This document shows, in pieces, positions 8,420 to 17,548 of a DNA stretch of 64,000 nt (the first letter of the stretch is position 1; every line of letters starts with the position of its first letter). Source of the stretch: Mucilaginibacter roseus (GTDB lineage: Bacteria; Bacteroidota; Bacteroidia; Sphingobacteriales; Sphingobacteriaceae); contig NZ_JAJPWV010000005.1 of assembly GCF_021215455.1 (NCBI RefSeq), positions 62,001 to 126,000 of the forward strand, given 5' to 3'. A program made the position numbers and the translations under genes. The notes beneath the pieces are model-generated. The model was given only the letters and a program-made list of their open reading frames with translations. It had not been told where the DNA came from and ran no database searches.

Positions 8420-9271
8420 ATGAATATTACATTTTACAGGTTGAATTTGAGGTTGATCATATTATCGGTGCTGTTAATTTTCAGCACTGTGGGCTTTGCA
8501 CAAAAAATACAATCACCTTTTAAAGTGTTGGCTTTTTACAGTGCTAAAAAGGATGCCGCGCACATCAGCTTTGTAAATGAGGCTAATAAATGGTTTACAC
8601 AGGTAGCCTCTCAAAACCATTTTACTTACGAAGCCACAAATGACTGGACTAAACTCAACGCTAAAAATCTTGCTAAATACAAGGTAATTTTATTTTTAGA
8701 CAGCCGCCCCGAAGTTAAAGCGCAACGTGATGCTTTCGAAAATTATATGCGCAACGGCGGCGGTTGGATGGGTTTTCATTTTTCGGCATTCGCGCTCACC
8801 CCTTCTGATTATCCGCAAAACTGGGATTGGTATCACAATGAATTTTTAGGTTCGGGCAGTTATATAAGCAATACATGGCGGCCAACATCTGCCAGTATAA
8901 AGGTTGAGGACAGAAACCACCCGGTTACCAAAGGGATGCCTGTATTATTCAGGGCAACGCCTAATGAGTGGTATCGCTGGGAAAAAGATCTGCGTCAGAA
9001 TAAAGATATACGCATACTATGCTCTATAGACAGCTGTAGCTTCCCGCTCGGCACCGGGCCAAAGCCCGAAGAAATATGGCACAGCGGTTATTACCCTGTA
9101 GTATGGACCAATACCAAGTACAAAATGCTATACTTTAACATGGGCCATAATGATATGGACTACGAGCATGGCACCAATGAAACGCTATCGCACACCTTTG
9201 ATGGCGACGTTGAAAACCGTTTGATAGTAAACGGTTTAATGTGGCTTGGCGGCAGGCACCCAATTCAATAA
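8420..9271 (+). CDS. secreted ThuA domain protein
   Basis: The 283-aa protein has an N-terminal signal (LIILSVLLIFSTVGFAQ) and one ThuA domain (glutamine-amidotransferase-like fold). Family features are FKVLAFYSAKKDAAH, YKVILFLDSRPEV, the YMRNGGGWMGFHFSAFA loop and the late PVVWTNTKYKMLYFNMGHND. ThuA proteins are linked to trehalose or other sugar metabolism and are common in Bacteroidota as exported proteins; the exact reaction is unknown. Single gene, convergent with the RRM gene downstream. Confidence 0.87.
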   Translation: MNITFYRLNLRLIILSVLLIFSTVGFAQKIQSPFKVLAFYSAKKDAAHISFVNEANKWFTQVASQNHFTYEATNDWTKLNAKNLAKYKVILFLDSRPEVKAQRDAFENYMRNGGGWMGFHFSAFALTPSDYPQNWDWYHNEFLGSGSYISNTWRPTSASIKVEDRNHPVTKGMPVLFRATPNEWYRWEKDLRQNKDIRILCSIDSCSFPLGTGPKPEEIWHSGYYPVVWTNTKYKMLYFNMGHNDMDYEHGTNETLSHTFDGDVENRLIVNGLMWLGGRHPIQ

Positions 9272-9524
9272 AACAATATCATGCGTCATCCCGTAAATTT
9301 GCTGTTTGAGCGAATTTCGCATTATGAAGCATTCTCGCAATTGAACTATCATGCAATAAAATCTTGGGAAACTTTTTGATTAGATTGTTAAATAGTTCAA
9401 TCAAAATTTTGAAGTAAGAACAAATTATCCCGTAAATGTTTGATGACTTAAGCCCGACGCGCCAAAAATAAATGAATGCGCACAGTGTTTCATGTCATCA
9501 AAAAATACAATCTGCGAAAGTTGA
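9272..9524. other. 253-bp intergenic stretch without a convincing gene
   Basis: Lies between two convergent genes. It contains a 10-base direct repeat (TCCCGTAAAT at about 9289 and 9428) and a 32-codon open frame at 9281-9379 with no recognisable product. No strong terminator hairpin is visible. Confidence 0.4.
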
Positions 9525-9881
9525 TCAAGATGCTTTTCTTGGGCGTTTACCGCGACGTTCAGATACTGCATCAATTGAATATCCTGCCGGGCGCACCGGC
9601 TTACGCCTTACCTGCGGCTGTTGTTGTGGCTGCTGCCTGTCGGCAAGGCGAACGCTAATAGTACGATCATCAATACTACCGCCATCAAGCGCTTTTATTA
9701 ATGCGGCTGCACTTAATTCGTCAACCATATTGATAAATCCGTAGCCTTTGCTCTGGCCACTCTCTATATCGGTAATAATTTTTACTGATACTACATGGCC
9801 ATACTGATGGCATATCTCAGCAAGTTCTGCCTCGTCCATGTCGCGGGGAATACCCACGATAAAAAGTTTCGTCATGTTCAC
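9525..9881 (-). CDS. RRM-type RNA-binding protein
   Basis: The 118-aa protein is one RNA recognition motif plus a basic tail. RNP-2 is LFIVGI near the N-terminus and RNP-1 is KGYGFINMV near residue 50, with the usual beta-alpha-beta spacing and a closing TISVRLAD strand. The tail (about residues 84-118) is rich in Gln, Arg and Lys, ending KRPRKAS. Such single-RRM proteins are found in Bacteroidota and cyanobacteria and bind RNA in the cytoplasm; the targets are unknown. Two ATGs are possible (9881 and 9875); they differ by two residues. Confidence 0.9.
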   Translation of the reverse strand: MNMTKLFIVGIPRDMDEAELAEICHQYGHVVSVKIITDIESGQSKGYGFINMVDELSAAALIKALDGGSIDDRTISVRLADRQQPQQQPQVRRKPVRPAGYSIDAVSERRGKRPRKAS

Positions 9882-10040
9882 TGTGTTGAATAAAATTTAC
9901 AACGAAAAGTATGCCATTTAATTTTTTGGCTACGTTTATTATTCAATCAAAGGCGAAAATAAATCAAGCAGTGTAAAATATACACTATTTGCAGTGAATA
10001 TTATACAACGCTGACATAAGCAAACGGTATTTCGCTGTGT

Positions 10041-11795
10041 TTAACGCGCTAACAGCCGGCCTATTGGGTAACGTAAATAAGTTTGTTCGAAAAAAGGTGA
10101 GTTTTGATAAATAAATTCCAGCTGCGCGGCGGCACTTTGTGCTATTTTAGGTTGAGCTACCTTTGCCGAATCCAGTTTTTTCTGTAAATCAGGATGTGTT
10201 TTAAGGTATTGGGCAGCAATGTCCTCAAAAACATAATCAGAGAAGTGTTCTTTTTGCCCCAACATCGAATCAAAAAATCCCCATGCAAAAAATGAATCAA
10301 CACCTTGTGGTTCCAGCGTTTCAACAATATAACGGTTAACCGGCTGATTGGTATAAACCAGGTAATCGCCTTTATAAAATTTCACTCTGTTGTTATTAAT
10401 TGTTTTAAGTGAGACATCATAATGCAAATAATGACCCTCATAAGGTTTAGGGCGCGTTTTATAATCGGCTATATAATAGGTTTGCACCGTTAAATTTGTG
10501 TCATGCGGCAACTGCTTCATTACAACCTTATTCAACTTAAAAAGATCAATCACTTTACCCCAGGCTTGCGGGATTACATAAGCAACCGGCTTATTTACTA
10601 TAGTGGTGGCTTTATATGTATTATAGTATTTTATTTGCTTGGCAAAGGGCTTACTCCTGTCATAATACAATCTTGGCAAACCGCTGATATCGCTTGGTTT
10701 ATGCCCGGCCTCAAAACCTTTAAACGTTATCATTTCAAATTTATCCACGTCGAGCGCCCAATTGAGCGCAAAGCTTTGCTGTTTCACAACGGCTGAATCT
10801 GCCTCTCGTTTCAATGCTCCTATCTTGTTAGCGTCACGCTGGCAAATAGTTATCAGGCTCTGCATAAACGTATATGTGGCGTAAACTTTCTTTTCGTAGG
10901 ATTTAAGCATGTGTGTCTCCGTCATGTAACTGATAACGTTATGCTGCGCGCCGTATCCTGTTGAAAACCGTGGCGTTTCTAAAAAAGCTACAATTCCGGA
11001 GTCGGGTGTTTCTTTCATGCTTTCTACATATGGCGTCATCTCGTACCCGCCCGCTGCCATGCGTTTATATAATTCCGGTGACAAAGTCTTAGATGTATAA
11101 TCTGCCAAAATCGGATTCTGCTTATCCTTTTGGGTTTCAATAAGCGTCATCACATACTGGTAATCAGCACCATTACTTGCGTGATTATCAAGCAGCACTT
11201 CCGGTTGCCAGGTATTAAATATTTGCGTGAACGCCAAGGCATTGCGGCTATCGGCCTTAATAAAATCACGGTTTAAGTCGAGGTTACGGTAGTTACCCCT
11301 GAAACCATAAGCGACAGGCCCATTTTGACTGATACGAGATACTCCCCTGTTCAGGCTGCCATCGATATTGTACAAAGCAATAAAGCACAAGACAACATCA
11401 TCCGGCAATTTCTTATTCTTTAGCAGATCGCGGGCGAGCATCATGCTGGCGTCAATACCCTCAGGCTCGCCCGGGTGTATACCGTTGTTGATAAGCAGCA
11501 CGCGCTTATTTTGCTTTTTTATAACAGCCGGATCAAAAACGCCGCCTTTGGAGAGTACCACCAAGGTTAGCGGTTTACCTACATCAGTACTTCCATAATT
11601 AAATAAGCGCATTTGCTGAGGATATTGCTTTGCAAGAACCTGATAATAAGCCATTACTTCAGCATAGGTGGCTGTGTAGTTTTTATTGCTGCTTTTTTCA
11701 AACGGTGTAAGCTGAGCAAAAGATGTTAGTGATAATAACAACAACACAATGCTATATAGGGCAGTCAGATATATTTTTGTAAGCGGAAATATCAT
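10041..11795 (-). CDS. exported M14 family zinc carboxypeptidase-like protein
   Basis: The 584-aa protein begins with a signal peptide (MIFPLTKIYLTALY to SFAQ). The peptidase domain shows the HxxE zinc motif in NNGIHPGEPEGIDA, the third ligand in LLDNHASNGADYQY, and a Glu-containing strand IVAFLETPRFSTGYG fitting the M14 fold. The C-terminal half is a long extension. I chose the start at 11795 because a well-spaced Bacteroidota promoter ends 5 nt upstream of it and the longer form would put 19 residues in front of the signal peptide. Probably periplasmic; substrate unknown. Confidence 0.85.
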   Translation of the reverse strand: MIFPLTKIYLTALYSIVLLLLSLTSFAQLTPFEKSSNKNYTATYAEVMAYYQVLAKQYPQQMRLFNYGSTDVGKPLTLVVLSKGGVFDPAVIKKQNKRVLLINNGIHPGEPEGIDASMMLARDLLKNKKLPDDVVLCFIALYNIDGSLNRGVSRISQNGPVAYGFRGNYRNLDLNRDFIKADSRNALAFTQIFNTWQPEVLLDNHASNGADYQYVMTLIETQKDKQNPILADYTSKTLSPELYKRMAAGGYEMTPYVESMKETPDSGIVAFLETPRFSTGYGAQHNVISYMTETHMLKSYEKKVYATYTFMQSLITICQRDANKIGALKREADSAVVKQQSFALNWALDVDKFEMITFKGFEAGHKPSDISGLPRLYYDRSKPFAKQIKYYNTYKATTIVNKPVAYVIPQAWGKVIDLFKLNKVVMKQLPHDTNLTVQTYYIADYKTRPKPYEGHYLHYDVSLKTINNNRVKFYKGDYLVYTNQPVNRYIVETLEPQGVDSFFAWGFFDSMLGQKEHFSDYVFEDIAAQYLKTHPDLQKKLDSAKVAQPKIAQSAAAQLEFIYQNSPFFEQTYLRYPIGRLLAR

Positions 11796-11800
11796 GACCG

Positions 11801-11833
11801 TAAAGGTAAGCTGGTATGGGTAATTCTTCCAAA
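11801..11833 (-). promoter_or_regulatory. promoter of the M14 peptidase gene
   Basis: On the minus strand a -33 TTTG (11833-11830) is followed after 21 nt by TACCTTTA (11808-11801), one base off the TAnnTTTG consensus. The ATG lies 5 nt further on, so the message would be nearly leaderless. Confidence 0.55.
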
Positions 11834-11931
11834 CACGTTTGGTAACATACACGTATCATTTGCTCTGATTTAAATTTACCCCGTATGAATTATGCATTTA
11901 CCCCCGCATTAATTTTAAACCGCTGCGTAAA

Positions 11932-11964
11932 TTTGGTTTAACTAATTATTAAGACCTAACTTTC
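11932..11964 (+). promoter_or_regulatory. promoter of the GH16-like lipoprotein gene
   Basis: TTTG at 11932-11935, a 21-nt spacer, then TAACTTTC at 11957-11964, one base off the Bacteroidota -7 consensus. The ATG is 6 nt downstream. Confidence 0.55.
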
Positions 11965-11970
11965 AGTGCT

Positions 11971-12819
11971 ATGAAACAATCAAATCTTCGCCTTTGTCTG
12001 GCGTTAACCGCAATTGTGTTTTTATTTTCGTGTAAGACAGATGTAGCCCAGAAACGGGATCAATCAGGACCTGACGCTAAGGAAAAAGAAAAACGCGCTG
12101 CTGATACCTGGCAAACGGTTATCGACGGATCAAGCTTTGCAGATTACACTGCTTTTGAAGCGCAGTGGAACTACCTTTACCCTTGGGGATCGGACCATAA
12201 CGGCACAGCACGCATGTATGGCAGCCCGACCGATCACAACCACATTTCCTTAGCTAATAGCGAACTCACCTTATTAGCAACGCGCATTAACTGGGATGAA
12301 GGCACAAGCACATCTGTACCACATCTGCCCATTCGCTATCATTCAGGTGCGGTACATGCCAAACATCAGGTATTGGTTAACGACCAATATCCGAATTACG
12401 AAATTAAGGGTGATTTCCAGGCGCCATCATCGGCCGGTACGTGGCCGGCATTTTGGCTGACTGCCGTAAATTCATGGCCACCGGAGAGCGATATACTGGA
12501 ATTTAAAGGCAACGCTCAAAATTGGTTCAATACTTTTCGTACTTCGAGTGATGTATCGTCAACCATAGTTAACGTGTCATCACCCGGTAACTGGCATACA
12601 TACCGCGCCTGGATAACCAAAGTAAACGCCACCGAGGTGGACATACATTATTACCTTGATGGTGTTTGGAAGGCCGTTCACCGTGGCAACTTTGTGGGTA
12701 AACCTATGTGGATCATCATCAACCTGCAGATGGAGGGTTCATCCGGCTCAAACGGCCCTACAACTAATACTTATTATAAAGCTAAAAACGTTTACGTTGG
12801 CCGTACGGTGGCGGGCTAA
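11971..12819 (+). CDS. GH16-like lipoprotein (concanavalin-A-like glycoside hydrolase)
   Basis: The 282-aa protein has a lipoprotein signal ending in FLFSCKTD and a jelly-roll domain. The segment GTWPAFWLTAVNSWPPESDILEF carries an ExDxxE-type catalytic signature (E-S-D-I-L-E) in the position of the GH16 motif, and earlier and later strands (SGAVHAKHQ, YEIKGDFQAP, HYYLDGVWKA, MWIIINLQM) fit a GH16 beta-glucanase, laminarinase or agarase fold. The substrate cannot be set. A related polysaccharide-lyase jelly-roll is a possible alternative. Surface or periplasmic location is inferred from the lipobox. Confidence 0.68.
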   Translation: MKQSNLRLCLALTAIVFLFSCKTDVAQKRDQSGPDAKEKEKRAADTWQTVIDGSSFADYTAFEAQWNYLYPWGSDHNGTARMYGSPTDHNHISLANSELTLLATRINWDEGTSTSVPHLPIRYHSGAVHAKHQVLVNDQYPNYEIKGDFQAPSSAGTWPAFWLTAVNSWPPESDILEFKGNAQNWFNTFRTSSDVSSTIVNVSSPGNWHTYRAWITKVNATEVDIHYYLDGVWKAVHRGNFVGKPMWIIINLQMEGSSGSNGPTTNTYYKAKNVYVGRTVAG

Positions 12820-12842
12820 AAAATTCAAGAGCCCCTATTAAA

Positions 12843-12875
12843 CAGCAGGGGGCGTTTAAATACGCTCCCCCGCTG
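12843..12875. terminator. G/C-rich hairpin between convergent genes
   Basis: CAGC and GCTG ends enclose paired G5/C5 and GCGT/ACGC arms around a TTAAAT loop, with single-base bulges. It ends 1 nt before the stop codon of the minus-strand phosphoesterase gene. No long T-run follows, so termination efficiency is uncertain. Confidence 0.5.
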
Positions 12876-12876
12876 A

Positions 12877-13785
12877 TTATGAATTATAATTTACGTAGTG
12901 CTCTTCAAAGGTGCCATCATCAAACAAATCTATTAAACCATAACCCGGCGCGGTTTCGCGGCGGTTGCCATTCCACCAGGCACCACTTACGGCGCCGTCG
13001 CATATATAAGTTACGTTATTATATTCCAGGCGCTCACGCAGATGAATGTGTCCACTAAGGCATAACTTCACGTTTGGGTGCTGATAAAAGAGCTTAATGA
13101 TCTTTGATACATCGGTGTGCATATCCCCGCCATACATTTGCCAGCGATTTACAATATCATCTTCAATGAGGTTAGTTGCCGTTAATATGGGGATGTGCGA
13201 CATGATAAGGACAGGTGTTTTGCTGTCGGTATTTTTGAGTTCCTGCTCCAGCCAGCTAAATTGCACGTCGCCCAATTTACCGATGTACCAGGTGCCATCA
13301 ATATCCAGGTTCACACTATCCAGCACAATAATTTTCCAGCCGTTTTTTATCATGCTGTAGTATGGCTTACTCAGCTGTAATTGATCCATAGCATATTGCT
13401 TGCCGTAAACCGCCTGCCCGTTGTTGTTTTCGGCCCACCATATATCATGGTTACCCAGGCAATAAGTCACCGGCAGGCTGCAATCACTTTTCAGAATATC
13501 CTTGTAAAGCTTCCATTGCGCGTTAATGGTGTCCATGTTTTCTTTGTTCATATCAAAAACGATGTCGCCGCCATTAAGAACCATATCCACCCGTGGCGTT
13601 TGCTGCTGTACATGATGCAGGCATTTGGCAAACTTTGCGGGTGCACTTAACTCATTCTTTAAATGCACATCAGTTAAGTGCGCAACGCGCAGCACACGCC
13701 TACGTGCTTGGGTTGGCGAAGCCGACGTTATGGATGGCGCTACTAATGCAGCGCCGAGGGTTTTTAATACGGATCTTCTTTGCAT
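12877..13785 (-). CDS. Tat-exported calcineurin-like metallophosphoesterase
   Basis: The 302-aa protein starts with a Tat-type leader (MQRRSVLKTLGAALVAP). The metallophosphoesterase motifs are in order: AHLTDVHL, NGGDIVFD, YCLGNHDIWW, MSHIPIL and LSGHIHLRE, giving the full set of Asp, His and Asn di-metal ligands. The end of the protein (GAVSGAWWNG, GYGLIDLFDDG) resembles the secreted phosphodiesterase subgroup. Substrate unknown. It is 100 bp downstream of a large exported PHP-like protein on the same strand; the two may be co-expressed. Confidence 0.87.
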   Translation of the reverse strand: MQRRSVLKTLGAALVAPSITSASPTQARRRVLRVAHLTDVHLKNELSAPAKFAKCLHHVQQQTPRVDMVLNGGDIVFDMNKENMDTINAQWKLYKDILKSDCSLPVTYCLGNHDIWWAENNNGQAVYGKQYAMDQLQLSKPYYSMIKNGWKIIVLDSVNLDIDGTWYIGKLGDVQFSWLEQELKNTDSKTPVLIMSHIPILTATNLIEDDIVNRWQMYGGDMHTDVSKIIKLFYQHPNVKLCLSGHIHLRERLEYNNVTYICDGAVSGAWWNGNRRETAPGYGLIDLFDDGTFEEHYVNYNS

Positions 13786-13885
13786 GATAGATATGAGTAT
13801 AGCTGCACGGCAAAGCTATAATCGTATGAGCTGTTTGCGAGATAATGCATGTTATGAAATAGTTAAATACGCTAATTGCGCGGTA

Positions 13886-15964
13886 TTACTGCAAGTAAAC
13901 CGTCTGCGTAAAAGCACCGTTCACGGCAGCGTCCCAAACCTCAAGCCTCATCCACTTGCGGCCTTTCAAGTCAACCGGCCAGCTGAATTTTTTATTGCCG
14001 AAAGCCTGTGTGCTGTTCAACTCTATACGATGACGATAAACCTTGCTGCCATCGCCCGAAATTATCTCCGCAAAGCTAAGCGGGAAGGTCCAGTTTATTT
14101 GCGCGTCCACAGTTACCTTGCCGTTTGCGGGCAGCTTTAACGTTCCGCCGGATGGAGTGCCGTTTACACTGAATTGAGGCAGCATGATCTCCCCCGTAGA
14201 AGTAAAGAATTCACCCTGCTTTATGGTATTTAAAACCGGTTGCCAGCCATTTTTATAGTCAGGTAGTTTATCCATCTTCAGGTAATTCACATTAAGGTGG
14301 GCATACATTTCATTCTCAGGTTCAACCGTAAATAAATCAGCTTCGGCTATAATGTGTTTTTTTAGTCCCCAGTTATTCATGTCATCCAGTAACTCGAATA
14401 CGCGGTCGCCGAAGCGGGGTTTTGAGAGATCAGCCGGAATATGCTTCCAAGCCCCGCCCATAAAATGGTCAGACAAAAAGAACTTTTCGTTCTTATACTT
14501 ATCCGGGTATCCGGTTGAACCTTTGGTACGCGGGTGAGCCGTCCACATCAGGCCATTTTCAGCTTCCATCAGCTTGAGCATGTCTTCTTTATCGCCTATA
14601 TGGTAAACCTTGCCGTAGCCCGGCACTTCGCTCACAAAAGGCTGATCCGGGTTGCGCGACATTATCCAGTAAACCGGTTTGGGGAAGAACGACAGCCAGT
14701 GCCCGCCTAAAAATTCGTTAGGCTCTTCGCCCGGCAGTAATAAAAATTTATTGTTGGAGAAACGGGCACAAATATCATGCAGTGCCTTTAACTCAGGCAA
14801 ACGAAGACTATCGGGCCCTTTTGGATGTGCCGTGTAATGAAATTCGGCCAGGTGAATAATATCTATACCGGTATTTTTAAACACCTTAACAAAGTTCGGG
14901 CTATCAGGCACCGGCTTGCCCTTCCGCACCACATTCATGATAAATTCATTATGAAAATGGCTCGACAAGGTCTTATATCCTGCCACTTTGGGATAAACAT
15001 CGTTGTGCGTAAACTTCTTAACTTCAGCAAGCGTAGCAGCAGGTGAGCCTGCACTCAGCAGAATAAAAAAGTTTAACCGCTGCTGTGTGTTGGGCGGAGC
15101 GTTAAACCAGGGCACAAAACGCTTATCGCCCTCTAACTCCTGCCGTATTCCTATACCGTAGCCGGGCAATAGGCTACGATAGTTACTACCGTGCCACACA
15201 AATTTCAAGTTAAAAGCTTCATCCAACGGGTAAAAATATTGGTGCGGTGCCGGAAAAACGGCCATATTACCGGCCTTGCCTTCAGCTATAATGGTGCGGT
15301 ATTTTACGGCGAGGTTACGGCTTGCATCACCTGCATTAACAGCGGTAGTTTGTAGCTTATTTTCGGTTGATGACCACGCAACATTTTTCCAAGCAGGTGA
15401 TTGGCTTACCAACCCGGCATCATATACAATAGCGGTTGAGTCGGCAGCAGTTGACATAACGGCCGCTATATTTACCAGCGGCGAGCCATTATACAGCGTA
15501 ATTTCAATTGCTCCGTTGAAGGATGCGGCACTTACCCTACCAAGCCTCACCACGGTTCTTGATCCGGTGGTGCTTACACTGGCACCGCCCTTTTCAAATT
15601 TAACCGCGTATGATTGATGCGGCTTTTGTGGTACCTTATCAAAAAATATGTTCCAGCCATTTTGCGATATCAGGTCGCGTTTACCAACGGTCAGAACAAA
15701 TGCCGGATCAAGATTACTGCTCACCTCTTTGTAAGTATTACCCTGTGCAACCTGCATACTTTTAAATAAAGGGGAACCCACTTTCAGATCAAGTAGCAGT
15801 ACCCCTTTTTGATTATTGCCGGCAGGCCAGTTAAGCGTTAATACATCATTTTTAACGGTAGCCTTAACCGGTCCGGTTTTACTAAATTCTTTAAAGTTTA
15901 CAGGGTTTTGGGCATTAAGCAGCGCAGGGCATAGCCACAACACAAGTAGTAGTGCTTTTCGCAT
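13886..15964 (-). CDS. large exported protein with PHP/CehA-like metallohydrolase region
   Basis: The 692-aa protein has a signal peptide (MRKALLLVLWLCPALLNAQ). The first 320 residues are beta-rich. From about residue 330 there are His-containing motifs fitting a PHP or CehA/McbA-type metal-dependent hydrolase: LSSHFHNEFI, HLAEFHYTAHPKG, LLPGEEPNEFLGGHW, MWTAHPRTKGS and KHIIAEADLF. The last 100 residues are again beta-rich. The assignment to this superfamily is my reading of the motifs, and the substrate is unknown. The downstream phosphoesterase gene lies 100 bp away in the same direction. Confidence 0.55.
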   Translation of the reverse strand: MRKALLLVLWLCPALLNAQNPVNFKEFSKTGPVKATVKNDVLTLNWPAGNNQKGVLLLDLKVGSPLFKSMQVAQGNTYKEVSSNLDPAFVLTVGKRDLISQNGWNIFFDKVPQKPHQSYAVKFEKGGASVSTTGSRTVVRLGRVSAASFNGAIEITLYNGSPLVNIAAVMSTAADSTAIVYDAGLVSQSPAWKNVAWSSTENKLQTTAVNAGDASRNLAVKYRTIIAEGKAGNMAVFPAPHQYFYPLDEAFNLKFVWHGSNYRSLLPGYGIGIRQELEGDKRFVPWFNAPPNTQQRLNFFILLSAGSPAATLAEVKKFTHNDVYPKVAGYKTLSSHFHNEFIMNVVRKGKPVPDSPNFVKVFKNTGIDIIHLAEFHYTAHPKGPDSLRLPELKALHDICARFSNNKFLLLPGEEPNEFLGGHWLSFFPKPVYWIMSRNPDQPFVSEVPGYGKVYHIGDKEDMLKLMEAENGLMWTAHPRTKGSTGYPDKYKNEKFFLSDHFMGGAWKHIPADLSKPRFGDRVFELLDDMNNWGLKKHIIAEADLFTVEPENEMYAHLNVNYLKMDKLPDYKNGWQPVLNTIKQGEFFTSTGEIMLPQFSVNGTPSGGTLKLPANGKVTVDAQINWTFPLSFAEIISGDGSKVYRHRIELNSTQAFGNKKFSWPVDLKGRKWMRLEVWDAAVNGAFTQTVYLQ

Positions 15965-16040
15965 AGTTATTCAATTGGTTGGGGGCAAGATATAATTTTC
16001 TGCGCAAACCCAAGCCAATTGAACTAAGCTAACAAAAATG

Positions 16041-16553
16041 TTATAAAGCGTTATCGGGCTGAAAATCCAGGGAAATCGAGTTCATACAATAGCGTTTGTG
16101 TGTCGGCGGTGGGCCATCATCAAAAATATGCCCCAGGTGCGAATCGCAACGGGCGCATTTAACTTCAATACGCTCCATACCTATGGAATTGTCCTCAACA
16201 TAGGTTACGCTGTTCTTCCTAACCGGTTCAAAAAAACTGGGCCAGCCACATTCGCTGGCAAATTTAGCGTCGGACCGGAAAAGCTTGTTGCCGCACACCG
16301 CGCAGTAGTAGGTTCCCTTTGCTGTGGCATTCCAATATTTACCGGTGAATGCGCGTTCCGTTGCCGCTTCGCGCGCCACCTTATACAACTCGGTTGGTAA
16401 AATTTTCTTCCATTGGGCATTACTTACCTTTAGCTTTTTAGTATCTGTATTTGAGTAATACGGGTTGTTTTCATGTCCCTTTTCACTTTTTATGTTTTGG
16501 GCGGATGCACCAACGCCCAGGGTAAGCAGGAATAAAATGATGGTTAATTTCAT
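16041..16553 (-). CDS. msrB: exported peptide-methionine (R)-S-oxide reductase MsrB
   Basis: MsrB reduces methionine-R-sulfoxide in proteins. The 170-aa form starts at 16553 with a signal peptide (MKLTIILFLLTLGVGASA), which makes it extracytoplasmic; upstream codons in frame do not encode a sensible extension. The zinc Cys pairs are C84/C87 (CAVCG) and C133/C136 (CARC), the catalytic Cys is C156 in KRYCMNSISLDF, and C102 lies in ECGWPSFF. It is divergent to msrA with 205 bp between them, a natural site for shared oxidative-stress control, although no operator is obvious. Confidence 0.93.
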   Translation of the reverse strand: MKLTIILFLLTLGVGASAQNIKSEKGHENNPYYSNTDTKKLKVSNAQWKKILPTELYKVAREAATERAFTGKYWNATAKGTYYCAVCGNKLFRSDAKFASECGWPSFFEPVRKNSVTYVEDNSIGMERIEVKCARCDSHLGHIFDDGPPPTHKRYCMNSISLDFQPDNAL

Positions 16554-16758
16554 AAAATAGTTTCGTGTTTGATTAAACGCACAAGTAGAACACTTTGTAA
16601 TTGTATAAACGATAAGCTTTAGTAAACAGATGTCGCCAAATATGCATTTGATATTTGAATGACAATACATTAATCCTATCCGCCAAGATGGCGCTAATAA
16701 CTGACATAAAGGATGTGGCACGACTGTTGAATTACACCTCGTACTAAATGAAAGATAT

Positions 16759-17247
16759 ATGAGCATTGAAAAAGCTATTTTAGCCGGAGGCTGCTTTTGG
16801 GGTGTTGAAGAACTGATAAGGCAATTACCCGGCGTTAAAAGTACCATAGTTGGTTACACCGGCGGCGACGTACCGAACGCCACTTATCGTAATCATGGTA
16901 CGCATGCGGAAGGTATCGCCATAACCTTTGATCCGGAAATATTATCATACCGTAAATTGCTGGAATACTTTTTCCAGATCCACGATCCTACTACACGTAA
17001 CCGCCAGGGCAATGATATTGGCACCTCATACCGTTCAGCCATTTTTTACCTCGATGAAACGCAAAAAGAAACAGCATTGAAGCTGATCGAGGAGATGGAA
17101 GCGTCAGGTAAATGGCCGGGCAAAATAATAACCGAAATTGTGCCTGCCGGCGATTTTTGGGATGCTGAAGAAGAGCATCAGGATTACCTGCAAAAGCATC
17201 CGTTTGGTTACACCTGCCACTTTGAGCGACCAGACTGGACGTTGTAA
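16759..17247 (+). CDS. msrA: peptide-methionine (S)-S-oxide reductase MsrA
   Basis: The 162-aa protein reduces methionine-S-sulfoxide. The catalytic Cys is C12 in AGGCFWG; further family blocks are [41 protein letters not shown] and [13 protein letters not shown]. No signal peptide is present, so it should be cytoplasmic, unlike the divergent exported MsrB. It ends in a well-formed terminator. Confidence 0.95.
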   Translation: MSIEKAILAGGCFWGVEELIRQLPGVKSTIVGYTGGDVPNATYRNHGTHAEGIAITFDPEILSYRKLLEYFFQIHDPTTRNRQGNDIGTSYRSAIFYLDETQKETALKLIEEMEASGKWPGKIITEIVPAGDFWDAEEEHQDYLQKHPFGYTCHFERPDWTL

Positions 17248-17263
17248 ATATCAAATAATATTT

Positions 17264-17298
17264 AAACGGAAAGCTAATAACTGCTTTCCGTTTCGTTT
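17264..17298 (+). terminator. rho-independent terminator of msrA
   Basis: Arms AAACGGAAAGC (17264-17274) and GCTTTCCGTTT (17283-17293) with an 8-nt loop, then CGTTTTT. Confidence 0.85.
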
Positions 17299-17548
17299 TT
17301 CAGCGTCATAATTATGCGAAACTTTTAATATCAAAAGGATTTACTTAACTTAACACAACAATAATCTTTTAGGTACTTTTTACCAGTATTGGTGATGCAT
17401 ATTGGGTTTGTCAGAATTCGATTATTTCTTATTCAAGCAAACTTAAATCAAAGGATACCGTAAAACAATCGATTTCGGAATATGCTTAACAAGCATTCAT
17501 TGGTTTATTAACATACAATCTATTTCACACTTAATCTCACAATTTATT
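17299..17548. other. 250-bp A/T-rich upstream region of the hydrolase gene
   Basis: No gene, repeat or clear operator is visible. It must carry the promoter of the downstream hydrolase, but no perfect TAnnTTTG element stands out. Confidence 0.4.

Noticed and set aside
9281..9379. 32-codon frame in the gap after the ThuA gene
   Set aside because: No promoter, no domain and no sign of selection; too short to support alone.
9289..9437. Direct repeat TCCCGTAAAT flanking the gap as a mobile-element footprint
   Set aside because: Only 10 bases, no terminal inverted repeats and no transposase remnant between them.
13625..14140. 171-codon plus-strand open frame
   Set aside because: It is antisense to the phosphoesterase and PHP-like genes, which have clear motifs; no recognisable protein and no promoter.
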